Assembly: GCA_903813345.2 (NCBI GenBank)
Contig: CAIIXF020000010.1
Span: 16,067,181-16,131,180, forward strand
Source of the DNA: Owenia fusiformis
Lineage: Eukaryota; Annelida; Polychaeta; Sabellida; Oweniidae
DNA: 64,000 bases
Direction of reading: 5' to 3'
Part shown: one piece after another, positions 23,401 through 34,735 of the stretch
Position numbering within the stretch: position 1 is the first letter of the stretch
Layout: every line of letters starts with the position of its first letter
The notes under the pieces: model-generated
Told to the model about the DNA's origin: nothing
The model's input: the letters and a program-made list of their open reading frames with translations, nothing else
Databases searched by the model: none
Program-made: the position numbers and the translations under genes

Positions 23401-24236
23401 AATGTCACCACCTAGTTGAAGCAAGATAAAAAGACCTTTTTGACCTTAAGAGGTCTCCCAGGTTATTGGACGAGAATTGAGGCAAGAATATTGTTATACA
23501 CAGATATTAGTAAATAGACTTGAATACTTATATTATGTAATACAATCACCTGGGATTCGGAAAGAGCAGTTCTTGTACCAATAAAGCTATGCAGGGGTTC
23601 GTTTTTTGGTATGAATGAACTTACGATTCCAAGAAAAACGTTGTGTTCTTTTTGACAAACAATAACTTACAAATAAGTCGTAATTTATGACGGTTCCAAA
23701 AATGACCCTAGATAAATTATAGTTCCCAATCAAATCAAAAACTTAAAACCGTGGTAATTCAAGGTTATTTTCTGTTCAATGAAAATCTTTCTGCAGAATA
23801 TGTTTAATCCCTCTTCAGTTATTATTACACAATGTACCTTTAAAGGCCATATGTATTAACAGCTTTCTAAAGATCTTCTGAATAGACCTTTGGTTGGTCT
23901 TAACCTTTTAACCTCTTAATATTCACAACTATTGACTTTTCCGAGATTATTGGCAACCAAACATATAACACTGCATGACTGAAATTGCTGGTTCATTCAA
24001 CTCAGGATTGATGTATATGATTTACCCAGTTGATATATAGAGAGCCTAGGATGTTTCATCCCATCTTGATTCTCAAGGTTATCCCAGGAGAACCAAAATT
24101 GAAAATATTATATAGTTGTCCTTCCCAAGAGATTTGAAATAATTTTTGAGCCCAAAACTTTTTCAAAGGCTCATTTAATAGGACCTTTTTAGGACAAAAA
24201 CAGACCTTTAAAGGCCTAAATTTTAATTTTAAGCCT

Positions 24237-24669
24237 AATAACGCAGATGCGAGTAGGTAGTTACCAGATTCACCACCAGGTGGCTCGTTCGGGTCAGATA
24301 GCATGGCGGGTATAGGAGAAAGTTCCCTTAAACTTAAATCACATCTGTTTTAATGATTCAATTTTCATATAACCCTTATGTATCTAATAGTTATGCAAAC
24401 TGAAATATGTCCAGTAAAAGAAAATGTTATCTATCGAATACAAGAAAAGATATTTCACTTTTTGTGATTTTGTATCATGGGGTCTATGGGGACTCAACCC
24501 GAACAAGAAGTCACATTTTCAAAAAAAATTAAATTTTCAAAGTTGATAAACAATTTTCAAAACCATATTTTTAGATGTACTTTTACATGCAGATTTCAAA
24601 TGTGACATCACTTTGACTGAATTTTTAATGACGTAAATCAAGATTATTTCTACTCGCATCTGGGTTATT
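24237..24669 (+). mobile_element. Miniature element, family G, copy 1
   Basis: Ends AATAACGCAGATGCGAGTA and, read inward from the right, AATAACCCAGATGCGAGTA, a 19-bp inverted repeat with one mismatch. The interior has CCACCAGGTGGCTCGTTCGG, GGGGTCTATGGGGA and GATTATTTCTACTCGCAT. A second copy lies in the last CSK intron at 60154-60554. Non-coding. Confidence 0.85.
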
Positions 24670-24884
24670 GTCAGGAAAATAAGCCTTAAATTTTACAAAT
24701 TTTGGAATTTTCTTTTCAGACTTCAAAAAATTGTTGGTCCCTGGATCCGTCCCTGCAGCCAACCACCAAACAAATTATGGATGTTATTGCTAAATGCTGG
24801 TCACAACATACAGTGGCTGTTACAATATGCTTTCATTTTTGGTGGCAACACTTGCATCCTTAAGACAAGAGGAATACAATATAC

Positions 24885-25022
24885 AAGGCATTAACGTGCA
24901 AAATGTCACCACCCACCATTTGTTTCAGATGCCAAATGCCAACCACTAACTACCAACCACACCGTCACAAAAAAGTTCAAGACTATAATGAAATGTCACC
25001 ACTTCTGGAGATGACAGAAAAA
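24885..25022 (-). repeat. Dispersed repeat, family H, copy 2
   Basis: AAAATGTCACCACCCACCAT, CCAACCACTAACTACCAACC and AATGTCACCACTTCTGG match the family H organisation in reverse orientation. Confidence 0.55.
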
Positions 25023-25024
25023 TG

Positions 25025-26700
25025 ACATGTACCTATATCTGATGAAACTATAAATCAAATCCAGCCGAACATGCACTGGCCAAAACTATCAAACAAATAT
25101 GTTTGATAGTTTGTGAGATTTTACAGAAATGAAGTAAACAGAGGAAGCCAATGTTCAAGTAGTTCTCAAATTGCAGAAGACTTGGTGCATTGCATACAGT
25201 TTCTGGTGAGAAGATCAACATCTACAAAAAACACCTACATAAACACAACATGAACCAATTTAGCTATTTGCTGTTTAGTTGACCTTGATGCCCTAAAAAA
25301 ACCTCTGATAAATCGTACATGTTCACTTATCAGCTTTATTTGCCATTCATTATTTGTTTTGTCTAGATGATAGTACAATACTTTGAAGGGCAAATGCAAA
25401 CAACTAAATTGAAGCAATCTATTTTAGTTAACCCCTTTTACAACGATAGGCTCCATATGGAGCCCTATTATGTAATACCTTTCAGGACAAAGATCTAAGG
25501 CTCCTTTTGGCACCATTATTTTTATTCATATACATCAATGAAATGGCAATATCTCCAGTTATATTCAGTATTTTTACACCAAATTTGGACAACTTGTTCT
25601 AATGTGATAATCCTTACTAAAAATTGTGTTTCAGTGATAAAATTCAAGGTATAGGTCACGGGGCGTAGGTAATATTGGAAAGGGTTAATGTAACTAAGAA
25701 CCAATTTGAAAGTAGGTTAACATACCATACTGTAGGCTTAATCATATCTAAAACAACTTGATCCCTCAAAAAATGTTAAGATAACATGTAGTTTTTGAAA
25801 TATGGATAGAAGCTTTCAATTTAATATGCTCATTCATTCATTCATCTATTTTAGGAAATATGTGTAGTACATGTAATTACATGTGTATATTAATGAACAT
25901 GTACATGGATATGTAAATATATGAATATGTAAATAACATTATTTTATCATTATGTAAAATGAAAGGTGAATCTGACAAAATAACTTTCAATGGACCAGGT
26001 ACAGGAAATATAAATGTGCTTTGTGATAGGAACAAATTGACTGATACTGAATGAATATTGGTCTGTATATGTGGAATGTATGTTCAAGTATATTGATTAA
26101 CCTTGACCAAAATACATGTTTTACATTTTACTACATGTCACTCCCTGCACTGGTAAATCTATATTTTATGGCAAAATGAGTTATATACGTATGAGAGATT
26201 TTAAGAATCGATTGTGAAAATTGTGTTATTGTGAAAATTGTGTTTGGTAATTATTCTAGTTGAAAGCCCAAGGTTATACGTTAAAATATATTCCACTACT
26301 AAATCAAAGGCATACACAGTATCATATCCGGCTGATTGATATACCATAATAGGAGACTTACTCCAATAAACGCACAACAGACTTTTCTATGAATGACTCT
26401 GAAAACTTGAGTTACAAAAATAAAGAAAAAAAATTAAAATTCGAAGAAAATAATAGGGTAAATTCTATTAATTCACTTACCACTATCAATTGAGCCATTT
26501 CTATGTGCAATGGTGTTACAGACTTGTCTCCAGAATCTTTAGAACTAGGCATATGTTCATGATAACTTTCCAGTGAGTTAAAAGCTATAATAAAAGTTGA
26601 ATCTGACCAATGAATATCGGTAACCATTTGACACTCAGTGCATCATGGGAACTTCTGATCCAGAAATATTTTTTTTACCTTTTCTTTCTCTGACTATGAA
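25025..26700. other. Non-coding stretch
   Basis: AT-rich with no recognised exon. A perfect inverted pair, ACTATCAAACAAATATG next to CATATTTGTTTGATAGTT, lies around 25086-25112. Confidence 0.4.
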
Positions 26701-26714
26701 GACAGTAACAGAAA

Positions 26715-26925
26715 GCCTTTAGATTTTGCCGTCAATTTCCAAAATGGCAGCCTCGCCTGAAGATTGGAGAAAGATTGAAGGATTGGAGTGAATGTTTTCA
26801 TCAATATTGATACATATATATATAATATGTTGATTAATCCACAAAAACACATTCAGCCGATCGATAAATGCATGAGGTATGATATAATGTTATCTAAAAT
26901 AGTAAATACCCGCATTGGAGGTGCA
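26715..26925 (+). repeat. Dispersed repeat, family O, copy 1
   Basis: AAAGCCTTTAGATTTTG, then GTCAATTTCCAAAATGGC, then ACATTCAGCCGATCGATAAA and ATAATGTTATCTA, correspond in order to the reverse complement of 40135-40345. The AAAATGGC block looks like a YY1 site, but because the whole segment is dispersed it is not evidence for a promoter by itself. Confidence 0.65.
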
Positions 26926-27689
26926 TTTATTAGAGAGAATACAGAATACCATAACCGGTTGATTGATATATCTGTCACAGACATAATACATGTATCTCCT
27001 ACATATATCATGATGTGATAGCATGCCAAGGTTATTTTCTTTTTTGCTATTGTAATCCAAGCTATGAAACAAGAATGTTTTTAACTTAACAGTAAACACA
27101 CCAACCATTAAAGTTAAACATAAAATACAAAGCACTAAAGTCAAGTTATTTCATCAGATATAGATGCTTATCAGCCTATCTAATCATCTTATGATAAGCA
27201 TGTTCAGAAATTGGAATGGCTTCCTAATTTTGAGTCCTATGTTACTCTCAGGTGCAAGTCATTATTGTACATGGCCTCCATCTTTCAGTTTTGCACGAAG
27301 AAGGCATAAATACACCTCGATTATTAGTTGAGCATTTATAAATGTATGTATGTTATATAAATAAAATATGTGATATAAAGAAAATAAAGTAACCTACTTT
27401 TTTTTTTTAGAGTACACAGCAAATATTTCCCAAGGTTGAATCAATGTTGATGGCAAATCAGGGTTGATTCAAGCTTGATATCAAGCTTGATTCAACATTG
27501 AAAAACCTCAATGCTGAATCAACCTTAAAATCAAGCTTGATTAAACATTGATATTCTCAAGCTTGAATCAAGCCTGAAAAATCAACACTGAATCAAGCTT
27601 GAGATTTTCAAGCCAAAATCTACAATGAATCAAGCATGAATCAATGTTGATTTTCTCAAGCTTGATTTTTTCAGGCTTATTCAAGCTTG

Positions 27690-27940
27690 AGGACATATTT
27701 CAGATTTTTTCAACTTTATTTTCAAATTTTTTTCAAACTTTTTTTTTCAAATTTTTTTTTCGAAGTTTTGCAATTTTTTTCAAAATCTTTTTTCAACTTT
27801 TTTTCCAAAATTTTTTTTTCAAATTTTTTTCGAATTTTTGCACTTTTTTCAAAATCTTTTTTCAGCTTTTTTTCCCAAAATTCTTTTTTCAAAACTTTTT
27901 TCAATTTGTTTTTCAAATTAAAAAAAAAAATTAACATTTC
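27690..27940 (+). repeat. T-rich TTTTTTTCAAA tract in copy 1
   Basis: Runs of 5-9 T separated by CAA, CAAA or CGAA. Comparable tracts lie at 20545-20700 and 32390-32635. Phe-rich or Lys-rich open frames here are repeat artefacts. Confidence 0.9.
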
Positions 27941-28059
27941 TTTTCAATTACCTGAAGCGGGAAGATATGCTCGGAAGCCAGGGAATATGGCGGGAGATAT
28001 GTAGGTTCTGGATATGGAAACCTCAAAATCAGGATTACAGGATATATCTACACTGCCAA

Positions 28060-28262
28060 AATAACTCCACGCTAAATCAGCGCTAATCTTTTTTGGCGCT
28101 AATTTAGCGCCGAATTGGTACAAATAATGTTTGTGTGGAATTAGCGCTAATAAATCAGTACCAAATCAGTACAAACCTCAGTTAGTGCGAAATCAGCACT
28201 AACTTAGCAGTGCTTATTTAGTGCTAAGTTAGTGCTGATTTAGCACTAACAAAACTTATATT
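28060..28262. repeat. Palindrome-rich TTAGCGCTAA / TTAGTGCTAA region
   Basis: Short self-complementary words such as TTAGCGCTAA, GGCGCTAATTTAGCGCC, TTAGTGCTAA and their half-sites CAGCACTAA recur about ten times. The stretch could fold into many alternative hairpins. Copy 2 carries the same region at 32758-32950, with TTAGTACTAA and an inserted GATCT-like change. Confidence 0.8.
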
Positions 28263-28390
28263 TTTTCTGACTATTATTACAGTATTATTGATTGAATTAA
28301 GCAATATTGATATTACTTATTTAGAGTTTGAAATATTTTATTATAAATAACATTCATTATTGTGATTTCTTCATTGAGTTTGACATCTTA

Positions 28391-28462
28391 GGGAAATCCC
28401 TGGGAAATCCCCTTGAACTTTTGACCTATGACGTCACACATTCTATGACTCATACAGGAAGT
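28391..28462 (+). promoter_or_regulatory. Promoter-like cluster in copy 1
   Basis: Perfect matches to GGGRNWYYCC (kappaB) at 28391-28400 and 28402-28411, TGACGTCA (CRE) at 28429-28436, TGACTCA (AP-1) at 28446-28452 and CAGGAAGT (ETS) at 28455-28462. A 5' splice donor (CTT then GTAAGT at 28532) follows about 70 bp later, as expected for a short non-coding first exon. Whether it is active is not known. Confidence 0.6.
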
Positions 28463-28875
28463 TTGAGAAGCCACATATTTTAAATTTTGATTTCTGTGCC
28501 AGTCTCTGCCATCTGTCTGCAATTTTCACTTGTAAGTATATATTTGATTGTTTTGTTATGAATAAATGAGCATATGTTAGGTGCACCTATTATATAGAAG
28601 ACTTTCAAATACCAGATAGGCTCTATGGGATAGGCTAGGGTGAAATTCAAAGATAGATCTAAAAATAAATTCAGGAGAAATTGAAAAAAAAATTCAAAGT
28701 CACTGAAAGTCTTGTCTTAAAAGTCCAGGGCATAGGCTAGTTCTTTGGAGTTTTAAAAAAGATATTTATAATCTGCAATGCATAACGTTTTCTGAATGAA
28801 GCCAGACATGGGCCAAAATCCTGGCCAAAATGTAATTTCTGAGTGATATTTCTAGGCTACCTTTTTATTTTATAG

Positions 28876-29014
28876 ACTTGATGTTGGCATTGGTCAGATG
28901 TTGGCATATCATGAGGAGTGAAGGCAGTGAAGAATACAATAATTACATAATCAATGGATGGAGGGCCATGTATCAGCAATGTGGAATGCAACCGGGAATA
29001 GCTATTTAGGCTAG
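28876..29014 (+). other. Predicted exon with short reading frame in copy 1
   Basis: Acceptor TTTTTATTTTATAG ends at 28875. The exon has an ATG frame (first ATG 28881) reading MLALVRCWHIM, then NYIINGWRAMYQQC, and ends at a TAG near 29008; a donor-like AG/GTGCGT follows. Copy 2 carries two extra bases (GC) after CAGCAAT, so the last residues differ between copies. Unrecognised; it may be an upstream short frame rather than a protein. Confidence 0.3.
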
Positions 29015-29099
29015 GTGCGTAGAGTAAACGTTTTACAGTTTTATGAAATCTAGGCTAATAATAATTTATTTTGCTTATTCAGCGTATCGTTGGAATCGT

Positions 29100-29548
29100 G
29101 CCCCCATGTCATATCACCATGTTCATTTCACATCACCATGTTCCCATGTTATATCACCATGTTCATTTCATATCACCATGTTCCCATGTTAGATCACAAT
29201 GTTCATGTCATATCACCATGCTCCCATGTTATATCACCATGTTCATGTCATATCACCATGATCCCATGTTATATCACCATGTTCATTTCATATCACCATG
29301 TACCCTTTTATATCACCACGTTCATTTCATATCACCATGTTCCCATGTTATGTCACCATGTTCATTTCATATTACCTGCTCCCATGTTATGTCACCATGT
29401 TCATTTCATATTACCTGCTCCCATGTTATATCACCATGTTTGTTTTATATCATCATGCCCCAATGTTATATCACCATTCATTTTATCATGCTACCATGTT
29501 CATAACCTTATTATGCCCTCATGTCATATCACCAATTCAACATGTTAA
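29100..29548 (+). repeat. 21/42-bp minisatellite in copy 1
   Basis: ATATCACCATGTTCATTTC alternates with ATATCACCATGTTCCCATG, giving about 21-bp units in 42-bp dimers, about ten dimers. All three forward frames stay open for stretches and would give His/Pro-rich peptides. I treat these as repeat artefacts. The array begins about 20 bp after an acceptor-like TTGCTTATTCAG (ending 29079). Confidence 0.9.
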
Positions 29549-29777
29549 TAGCCTATGCTTCCTCACAGGGCTATAATGAAATTGTAAATATGTCAACCCT
29601 AACTATGACAAAATAATCTAGCATTATATATTAACTTTTGGCCCCTGTTAAAATATTATAAACAATTTGTGTATGCAAACTGAATTCTCTGTTCAAAGAT
29701 ATTATTTCGAACTTTAATTTACATTAACTATTATGGTAAGCAAATCTGCCAATGTTCATAGAAAACTATATTTTCAG

Positions 29778-29866
29778 GTAACTGTTATCAGTTATAACAA
29801 CAAAAAGCTTGTGGGGGTGGAGCAAAAACCCAAAAGGATGGTTAAACTATGAACAACTTTCACGAG
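29778..29866 (+). CDS. Small element gene, exon a (copy 1)
   Basis: TATATTTTCAG precedes 29778 and GTATGT follows 29866. A candidate start ATG at 29849 opens a six-codon start (MNNFHE) that joins in phase 0 to exon b. Upstream in the exon another frame is closed by the TGA that overlaps this ATG. Copy 2 has the same exon at 34480-34568. Confidence 0.4.
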
Positions 29867-29910
29867 GTATGTATTGATTTATCAAATTAATTGATTAATT
29901 CACAATTAAG

Positions 29911-29979
29911 ATGCACCAAAAGGGCAAGCATATGCAGGGTAAAACATTACTACACCTAAGAAGAGCTGTATTTAGTAAT
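29911..29979 (+). pseudogene. Small element gene, exon b truncated (copy 1)
   Basis: The exon starts ATGCACCAAAAGGGCAAG, as in copy 2. It breaks off at about 29979, where 83 bp present in copy 2 (34681-34763) are missing. The deletion removes the rest of the exon and its GTGAGT donor. Copy 1 cannot therefore splice this exon as copy 2 can. Confidence 0.6.
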
Positions 29980-30397
29980 TATTAGAACAGGTTCAATGAT
30001 GCAGTCGTGTTTTTAATCTATATTTGCAATGGAACATCCATTCTTATTGACATTCTCAGGATTTATTCTGGAGACAATTTCCAACTTGTAAATTAAATAT
30101 TGTATCAAAATTCATAATCTTATGATTTTGATAGCTTTTTTTAAAAACACTTCAGTGTCAATAAAATACAGTTTTCCATGTTGGAAATTGCCTTCAGAAT
30201 GAATCTTAAAAATGTCAAGAAGAATAGTTGTTCCATTGAAGTTATCTGGGGTACTATACACTATACAGCCTATATGTGATCTAGTTAATATATCCATTGA
30301 AGAATCAGTTAATTAACAATGAACATTTAACAATAATTTGAAAAGTAGGCCTAATGTGAAATAACTTCTTTGAATGTGTCAACAAATGTAAAGATAG

Positions 30398-30585
30398 ACA
30401 TTGAGAGCGTGGAAGCATTCACTTTCCTTTTCTGAATGGTACAAAGGGCATTTTGAATATGGAATCAAATACTTCTTTCAGAGGAAGGCAACAGATATGT
30501 CCCAATTGTGGGAAAGTGTAGAAGGCAACAAAGGCCTAAAGGATTCAACATCCTTCTTTGAGGATGTCAAAGGAGTTGCTCAACG
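30398..30585 (+). CDS. Small element gene, exon c (copy 1, intact)
   Basis: Acceptor AAAGATAG ends at 30397 and donor CG/GTAAGT begins at 30586. The frame is open for 62 codons plus two bases, reading LRAWKHSLSFSEWYKGHFEY near its start and SFFEDVKGVAQR at its end. A stop immediately upstream in this frame (TAG, 30395-30397) is removed if the acceptor is used. The composition is ordinary, soluble and rich in aromatic and charged residues. No family recognised. Confidence 0.5.
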
Positions 30586-30903
30586 GTAAGTGTAAATGGG
30601 CAATATGGACTTTTTAAACTTATTTAATTTACACACTTCTAATAAATACAACTTTTGTAATTCCTATATATGGTGCCCTATATGCCAGCAATCTTACTCC
30701 AATGGTAATAGAATTCAAAATTATTGAACTTGATAAATATTATTTTTTTTACCTTTGAAGTCTACACATTCAATTGAGTCAAAAGTAATAAAGATAACAT
30801 GATAAGTAATAATAATAGAAGGCTTATGCATAATTTTGTAATAATATTGGTAAAGAATATTATACTTACAGTGTATTAATGTATAGGACATTCATAATTC
30901 CAG

Positions 30904-30985
30904 TTACCACACAAGATGGGAGGACCTTAAAAAGATCCAAACAAAAGCCATCGCGATGACAAATGCAAGGACTTCAGACGAATAG
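30904..30985 (+). CDS. Small element gene, last exon d (copy 1)
   Basis: Acceptor TTCATAATTCCAG ends at 30903. Joined to exon c (split codon CG|T) the frame reads YHTRWEDLKKIQTKAIAMTN and ends in TAG at 30983-30985. The basic C-terminus fits a small nuclear or nucleic-acid-binding protein, but this is only inferred from charge. Confidence 0.45.
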
Positions 30986-31910
30986 ACAGTAGTATATCCT
31001 TCTGTGCTGCAACTTTGACAATATTATAGAGACTGCTGATCATTTCCGAAACAAATGTGTTCCTTTGTTACACAAATACTTAAAGAGAGAATCGCAGAGA
31101 TAGCGAGCAGGCCAAATAGATATACTATTCTAGTAGTACTAACATACTAAATTCAATGTAAATAAGTTATGGGAAAATAAATTATAATATATATTTCGAT
31201 AAAATTGTGTGTTTATTATGTTTTTGAATAAAAAAAACATAGAATTAGCATTAAACATCTTCTAACTTAATTAGCTTGTTTCAAGCTTGATTTATTATTA
31301 AATCAGTCCTTAATTTAGTATTAATCCTAAACCTTTATTAAGCTTACTTTAAGCTTGATTGATCATTAATTCAACCATAATTTTACCCAAAATATCATCA
31401 ACCTTGATTTAGCATTAATATCCTCAGCCTTGATTAAGCTTATTTTAAGCTTGATTTAACATTGATTTAGCCTTGATTTACCCAAAATATTCTCAACCTT
31501 GATTTAGCATTGATTTTTTCAAGCCTGAATCAAGCTTGATTCAGCACTGAAATAACCCTTGGGCAAATATTGCTTTTTCAATGCTTGAGAAGATCAATGT
31601 TGAATCAAGGTTGATTTTTTGTTAAATCAACATTGAGAAATGTTTGCTGTGTAGGTCACTGAATTTTTCTTTAAATGCAGAATTGAAAGACGGAGACCAA
31701 ATACTTGTATGGAATGAGTTATATTAACTGAAAATAACATGGGATGTCAATTTGGAAGCCATTTAAATTTCTGAACAAACAGAACTATCTTAATCTAAGA
31801 AATTATCTTGGGATTATTGATTAACAGTTAAACCCAATTATCATTTATCTAATTCATGTTATATAGATCTTTGATTGGCTGTTGCTACATCATTCCCACT
31901 TACCACTTTT

Positions 31911-32082
31911 AGGGGTTTCATTAGCAGCACGCAACAGGCGATTTTCACCGGTTGTTTTCACAAAATTGCCTGTTGTTTTTAGGGACTTTTCAACTTTTCC
32001 TTGTTAAATTTATGATTTTCATTAATTTTGCCTGTTGCTTTCATTTATTTAGCCTGTTGTGAGAATTTCTAGTGAAACCCCT
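31911..32082 (-). mobile_element. Miniature element, family D, copy 2
   Basis: The best-preserved copy. Ends AGGGGTTTCATTAG and CTAGTGAAACCCCT are 14-bp inverted repeats with one mismatch. The internal CAGGCGATTTT and AAAATTGCCTG arms flank CACCGGTTGTTTTCAC. It lies in the 465-bp spacer between the two large elements. Confidence 0.85.
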
Positions 32083-32389
32083 GAGTTTGATTTTCAACAT
32101 GAAAACTTCATAGCTTGGTACACAGCAAATATTTCCCAAGGTTGAATCAATGTTGATGGCAAATCAGGGTTGATTCAAGCTTGATATCAAGCTTGATTCA
32201 ACATTGAAAAACCTCAATGCTGAATCAACCTTAAAATCAAGCTTGATTAAACATTGATATTCTCAAGCTTGAATCAAGCCTGAAAAATCAACACTGAATC
32301 AAGCTTGAGATTTTCAAGCCAAAATCTACAATGAATCAAGCATGAATCAATGTTGATTTTCTCAAGCTTGATTTTTTCAGGATTATTCA

Positions 32390-32635
32390 AGCTTGAGGAC
32401 ATATTTCAGATTTTTTCAACTTTATTTTCAAATTTTTTTCAAACTTTTTTTTTCAAATTTTTTTTCGAAGTTTTGCAATTTTTTTCAAAATCTTTTTTCA
32501 ACTTTTTTTTCCAAAATTTTTTTTTCACATTTTTTTTCGAATTTTTGCACTTTTTTCAAAATCTTTTTTCAGCTTTTTTTCCAAAAATTTTTTTCAATTT
32601 GTTTTTCAAATTAAAAAAAAAATTAACATTTCTTT
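32390..32635 (+). repeat. T-rich TTTTTTTCAAA tract in copy 2
   Basis: Equivalent of 27690-27940, with different T-run lengths. Non-coding. Confidence 0.9.
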
Positions 32636-33088
32636 TCAATTACCTGAAGCGGGAAGATATGCTCGGAAGCCAGGGAATATGGCGGGAGATATGGAGGTTC
32701 TGGATATGGAAACCTCAAAATCAGGATTACAGGATATATCTACACTGCCAAAATAACTCCACGCTAAATCAGCGCTAATCTTTTTTGGCGCTAATTTAGC
32801 GCCGAATTGGTACAAATAATGTTTGTGTGGAATTAGCGCTAATAAATCAGTACCAAATCAGTACAAACCTCAGTTAGTGCGAAATCAGCACTAACTTAGC
32901 AGTGCTTATTTAGTACTAAGTTAGATCTAGTGCTGATTTAGCACTAACAAAATTTATATTTTTTCTGACTATTATTACAGTATTATTGATTGAATTAAGC
33001 AATATTGATATTACTTATTTAGAGTTTGAAATATTTTATTATAAATGACATTCATTATTGTGATTTCTTCATTGAGTTTGACATCTTA

Positions 33089-33160
33089 GGGAAATCCCTG
33101 GGAAATCCCCTTGAACTTTTGACCTATGACGTCACACATTCTATGACTCATACAGGAAGT
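33089..33160 (+). promoter_or_regulatory. Promoter-like cluster in copy 2
   Basis: Identical site order to copy 1: kappaB at 33089-33098 and 33100-33109, CRE TGACGTCA at 33127-33134, AP-1 TGACTCA at 33144-33150, ETS CAGGAAGT at 33153-33160. All five are unchanged between copies although neighbouring sequence has substitutions. Confidence 0.6.
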
Positions 33161-33573
33161 TTGAGAAGCCACATATTTTAAATTTTGATTTCTGTGCCAG
33201 TCTCTGCCATCTGTCTGCAATTTTCACTTGTAAGTATATATTTGATTGTTTTGTTATGATTAAATGAGCATATGTTAGGTGCACCTATTATATAGAAGAC
33301 TTTCAAATACCAGATAGGCTCTATGGGATAGGCTAGGGTGAAATTCAAAGATAGATCTAAAAATAAATTCAGGAGAAATTGAAAAAAAATTTCAAAGTCA
33401 CTGAAAGTCTTGTCTTAAAAGTCCAGGGCATAGGCTAGTTCTTTGGAGTTTTAAAAAAGATATTTATAATCTGCAATGCATAACGTTTTCTGAATGAAGC
33501 AAGACATGGGCCAAAATCCTGGCCAAAATGTAATTTCTGAGTGATATTTCTAGGCTACCTTTTTATTTTATAG

Positions 33574-33710
33574 ACTTGATGTTGGCATTGGTCAGATGTT
33601 GGCATATCATGAGGAGTGAAGGCAGTGAAGAATACAATAATTACATAATCAATGGATGGAGGGCCATGTATCAGCAATGCGTGGAATGCAACCGGGAATA
33701 GCTATTTAGG
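33574..33710 (+). other. Predicted exon with short reading frame in copy 2
   Basis: Equivalent to 28876-29014 in copy 1. The frame ends YQQCVECNRE and then TAG, because of the two additional bases. Unrecognised. Confidence 0.3.
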
Positions 33711-33789
33711 CTAGGTGCGTAGAGTAAACGTTTTACAGTTTTATGAAATCTAGGCTAATTTTGCTTATTCAGCGTATCGTTGGAATCGT

Positions 33790-34238
33790 GCCCCCATGTC
33801 ATATCACCATGTTCATTTCACATCACCATGTTCCCATGTTATATCACCATGTTCATTTCATATCACCATGTTCCCATGTTAGATCACAATGTTCATGTCA
33901 TATCACCATGCTCCCATGTTATATCACCATGTTCATGTCATATCACCATGATCCCATGTTATATCACCATGTTCATTTCATATCACCATGTACCCTTTTA
34001 TATCACCACGTTCATTTCATATCACCATGTTCCCATGTTATGTCACCATGTTCATTTCATATTACCTGCTCCCATGTTATGTCACCATGTTCATTTCATA
34101 TTACCTGCTCCCATGTTATATCACCATGTTTGTTTTATATCATCATGCCCCAATGTTATATCACCATTCATTTCATCATGCTACCATGTTCATAACCTTA
34201 TTATGCCCTCATGTCATATCACCAATTCAACATGTTAA
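33790..34238 (+). repeat. 21/42-bp minisatellite in copy 2
   Basis: Same array as 29100-29548 and almost identical, with the same number of units. The copies have therefore not had time to diverge in repeat number. Confidence 0.9.
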
Positions 34239-34479
34239 TAGCCTATGCTTCCTCACAGGGCTATAATGAAATTGTAAATATGTCAACCCTAACTATGACA
34301 AAATAATCTAGCATTATATTATATTAACTTTTGGCCCCTGTTAAAATATTATAAACAATTTGTGTATGCAAACTGAATTCTCTGTTCAAAGATATTATTT
34401 GATTTATTTCGAACTTTAATTTACATTAACTATTATGGTAAGCAAATCTGCCAATGTTCATAGAAAACTATATTTTCAG

Positions 34480-34568
34480 GTAACTGTTATCAGTTATAAC
34501 AACAAAAAGCTTGTGGGGGTGGAGCAAAAACCCAAAAGGATGGTTAAACTATGAACAACTTTCACGAG
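34480..34568 (+). CDS. Small element gene, exon a (copy 2)
   Basis: Acceptor TATATTTTCAG ends at 34479, start ATG is at 34551 and GTATGT begins at 34569. Encodes the same six residues as copy 1. Confidence 0.4.
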
Positions 34569-34612
34569 GTATGTATTGATTTATCAAATTAATTGATTAA
34601 TTCACAATTAAG

Positions 34613-34735
34613 ATGCACCAAAAGGGCAAGCATATGCAGGGTAAAACATTACTACACCTAAGAAGAGCTGTATTTAGTAACATTCCAACTGGCACCTCTT
34701 CAGAAGAGGATGTGCAGCAATGCCTCATGGCAATG
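34613..34735 (+). CDS. Small element gene, exon b (copy 2, intact)
   Basis: Exactly 41 codons between ACAATTAAG (ending 34612) and GTGAGT (34736). It reads MHQKGKHMQGKTLLHLRRAV, then FSNIPTGTSSEEDVQQCLMAM. Phase 0 at both ends matches exons a and c. No family recognised. Confidence 0.5.

Larger units (their letters stand above)
27413..31653 (+). mobile_element. 4.24-kb inverted-end element, copy 1
   Basis: It starts TACACAGCAAATATTTC and ends, read inward, TACACAGCAAACATTTC. Both arms continue as degenerate tandem repeats of AATCAAGCTTGATT-like units (left about 27440-27700, right about 31255-31640). In order: left arm, T-rich tract, family B block, palindromic TTAGCGCTAA region, promoter-like cluster, short non-coding exon, minisatellite, small gene, right arm. 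Homology with copy 2 stops exactly at the terminal TACACAGC/GCTGTGTA on both sides. Two insertions of the same element, rather than a segmental duplication, is therefore the better explanation. Only TA is shared by both outer edges, which fits a TA target. No transposase was recognised. Confidence 0.85.

Noticed and set aside
27644-28004. Phe-rich and Lys-rich proteins over the T-rich tracts (also 20474-20809 and 32350-32778)
   Set aside because: Pure consequence of TTTTTTTCAA runs.
29071-29576. His/Pro-rich proteins of 92-152 residues (also 33743-34266)
   Set aside because: All frames of the 21/42-bp minisatellite are open, composition is repetitive and no splice or start context supports translation.
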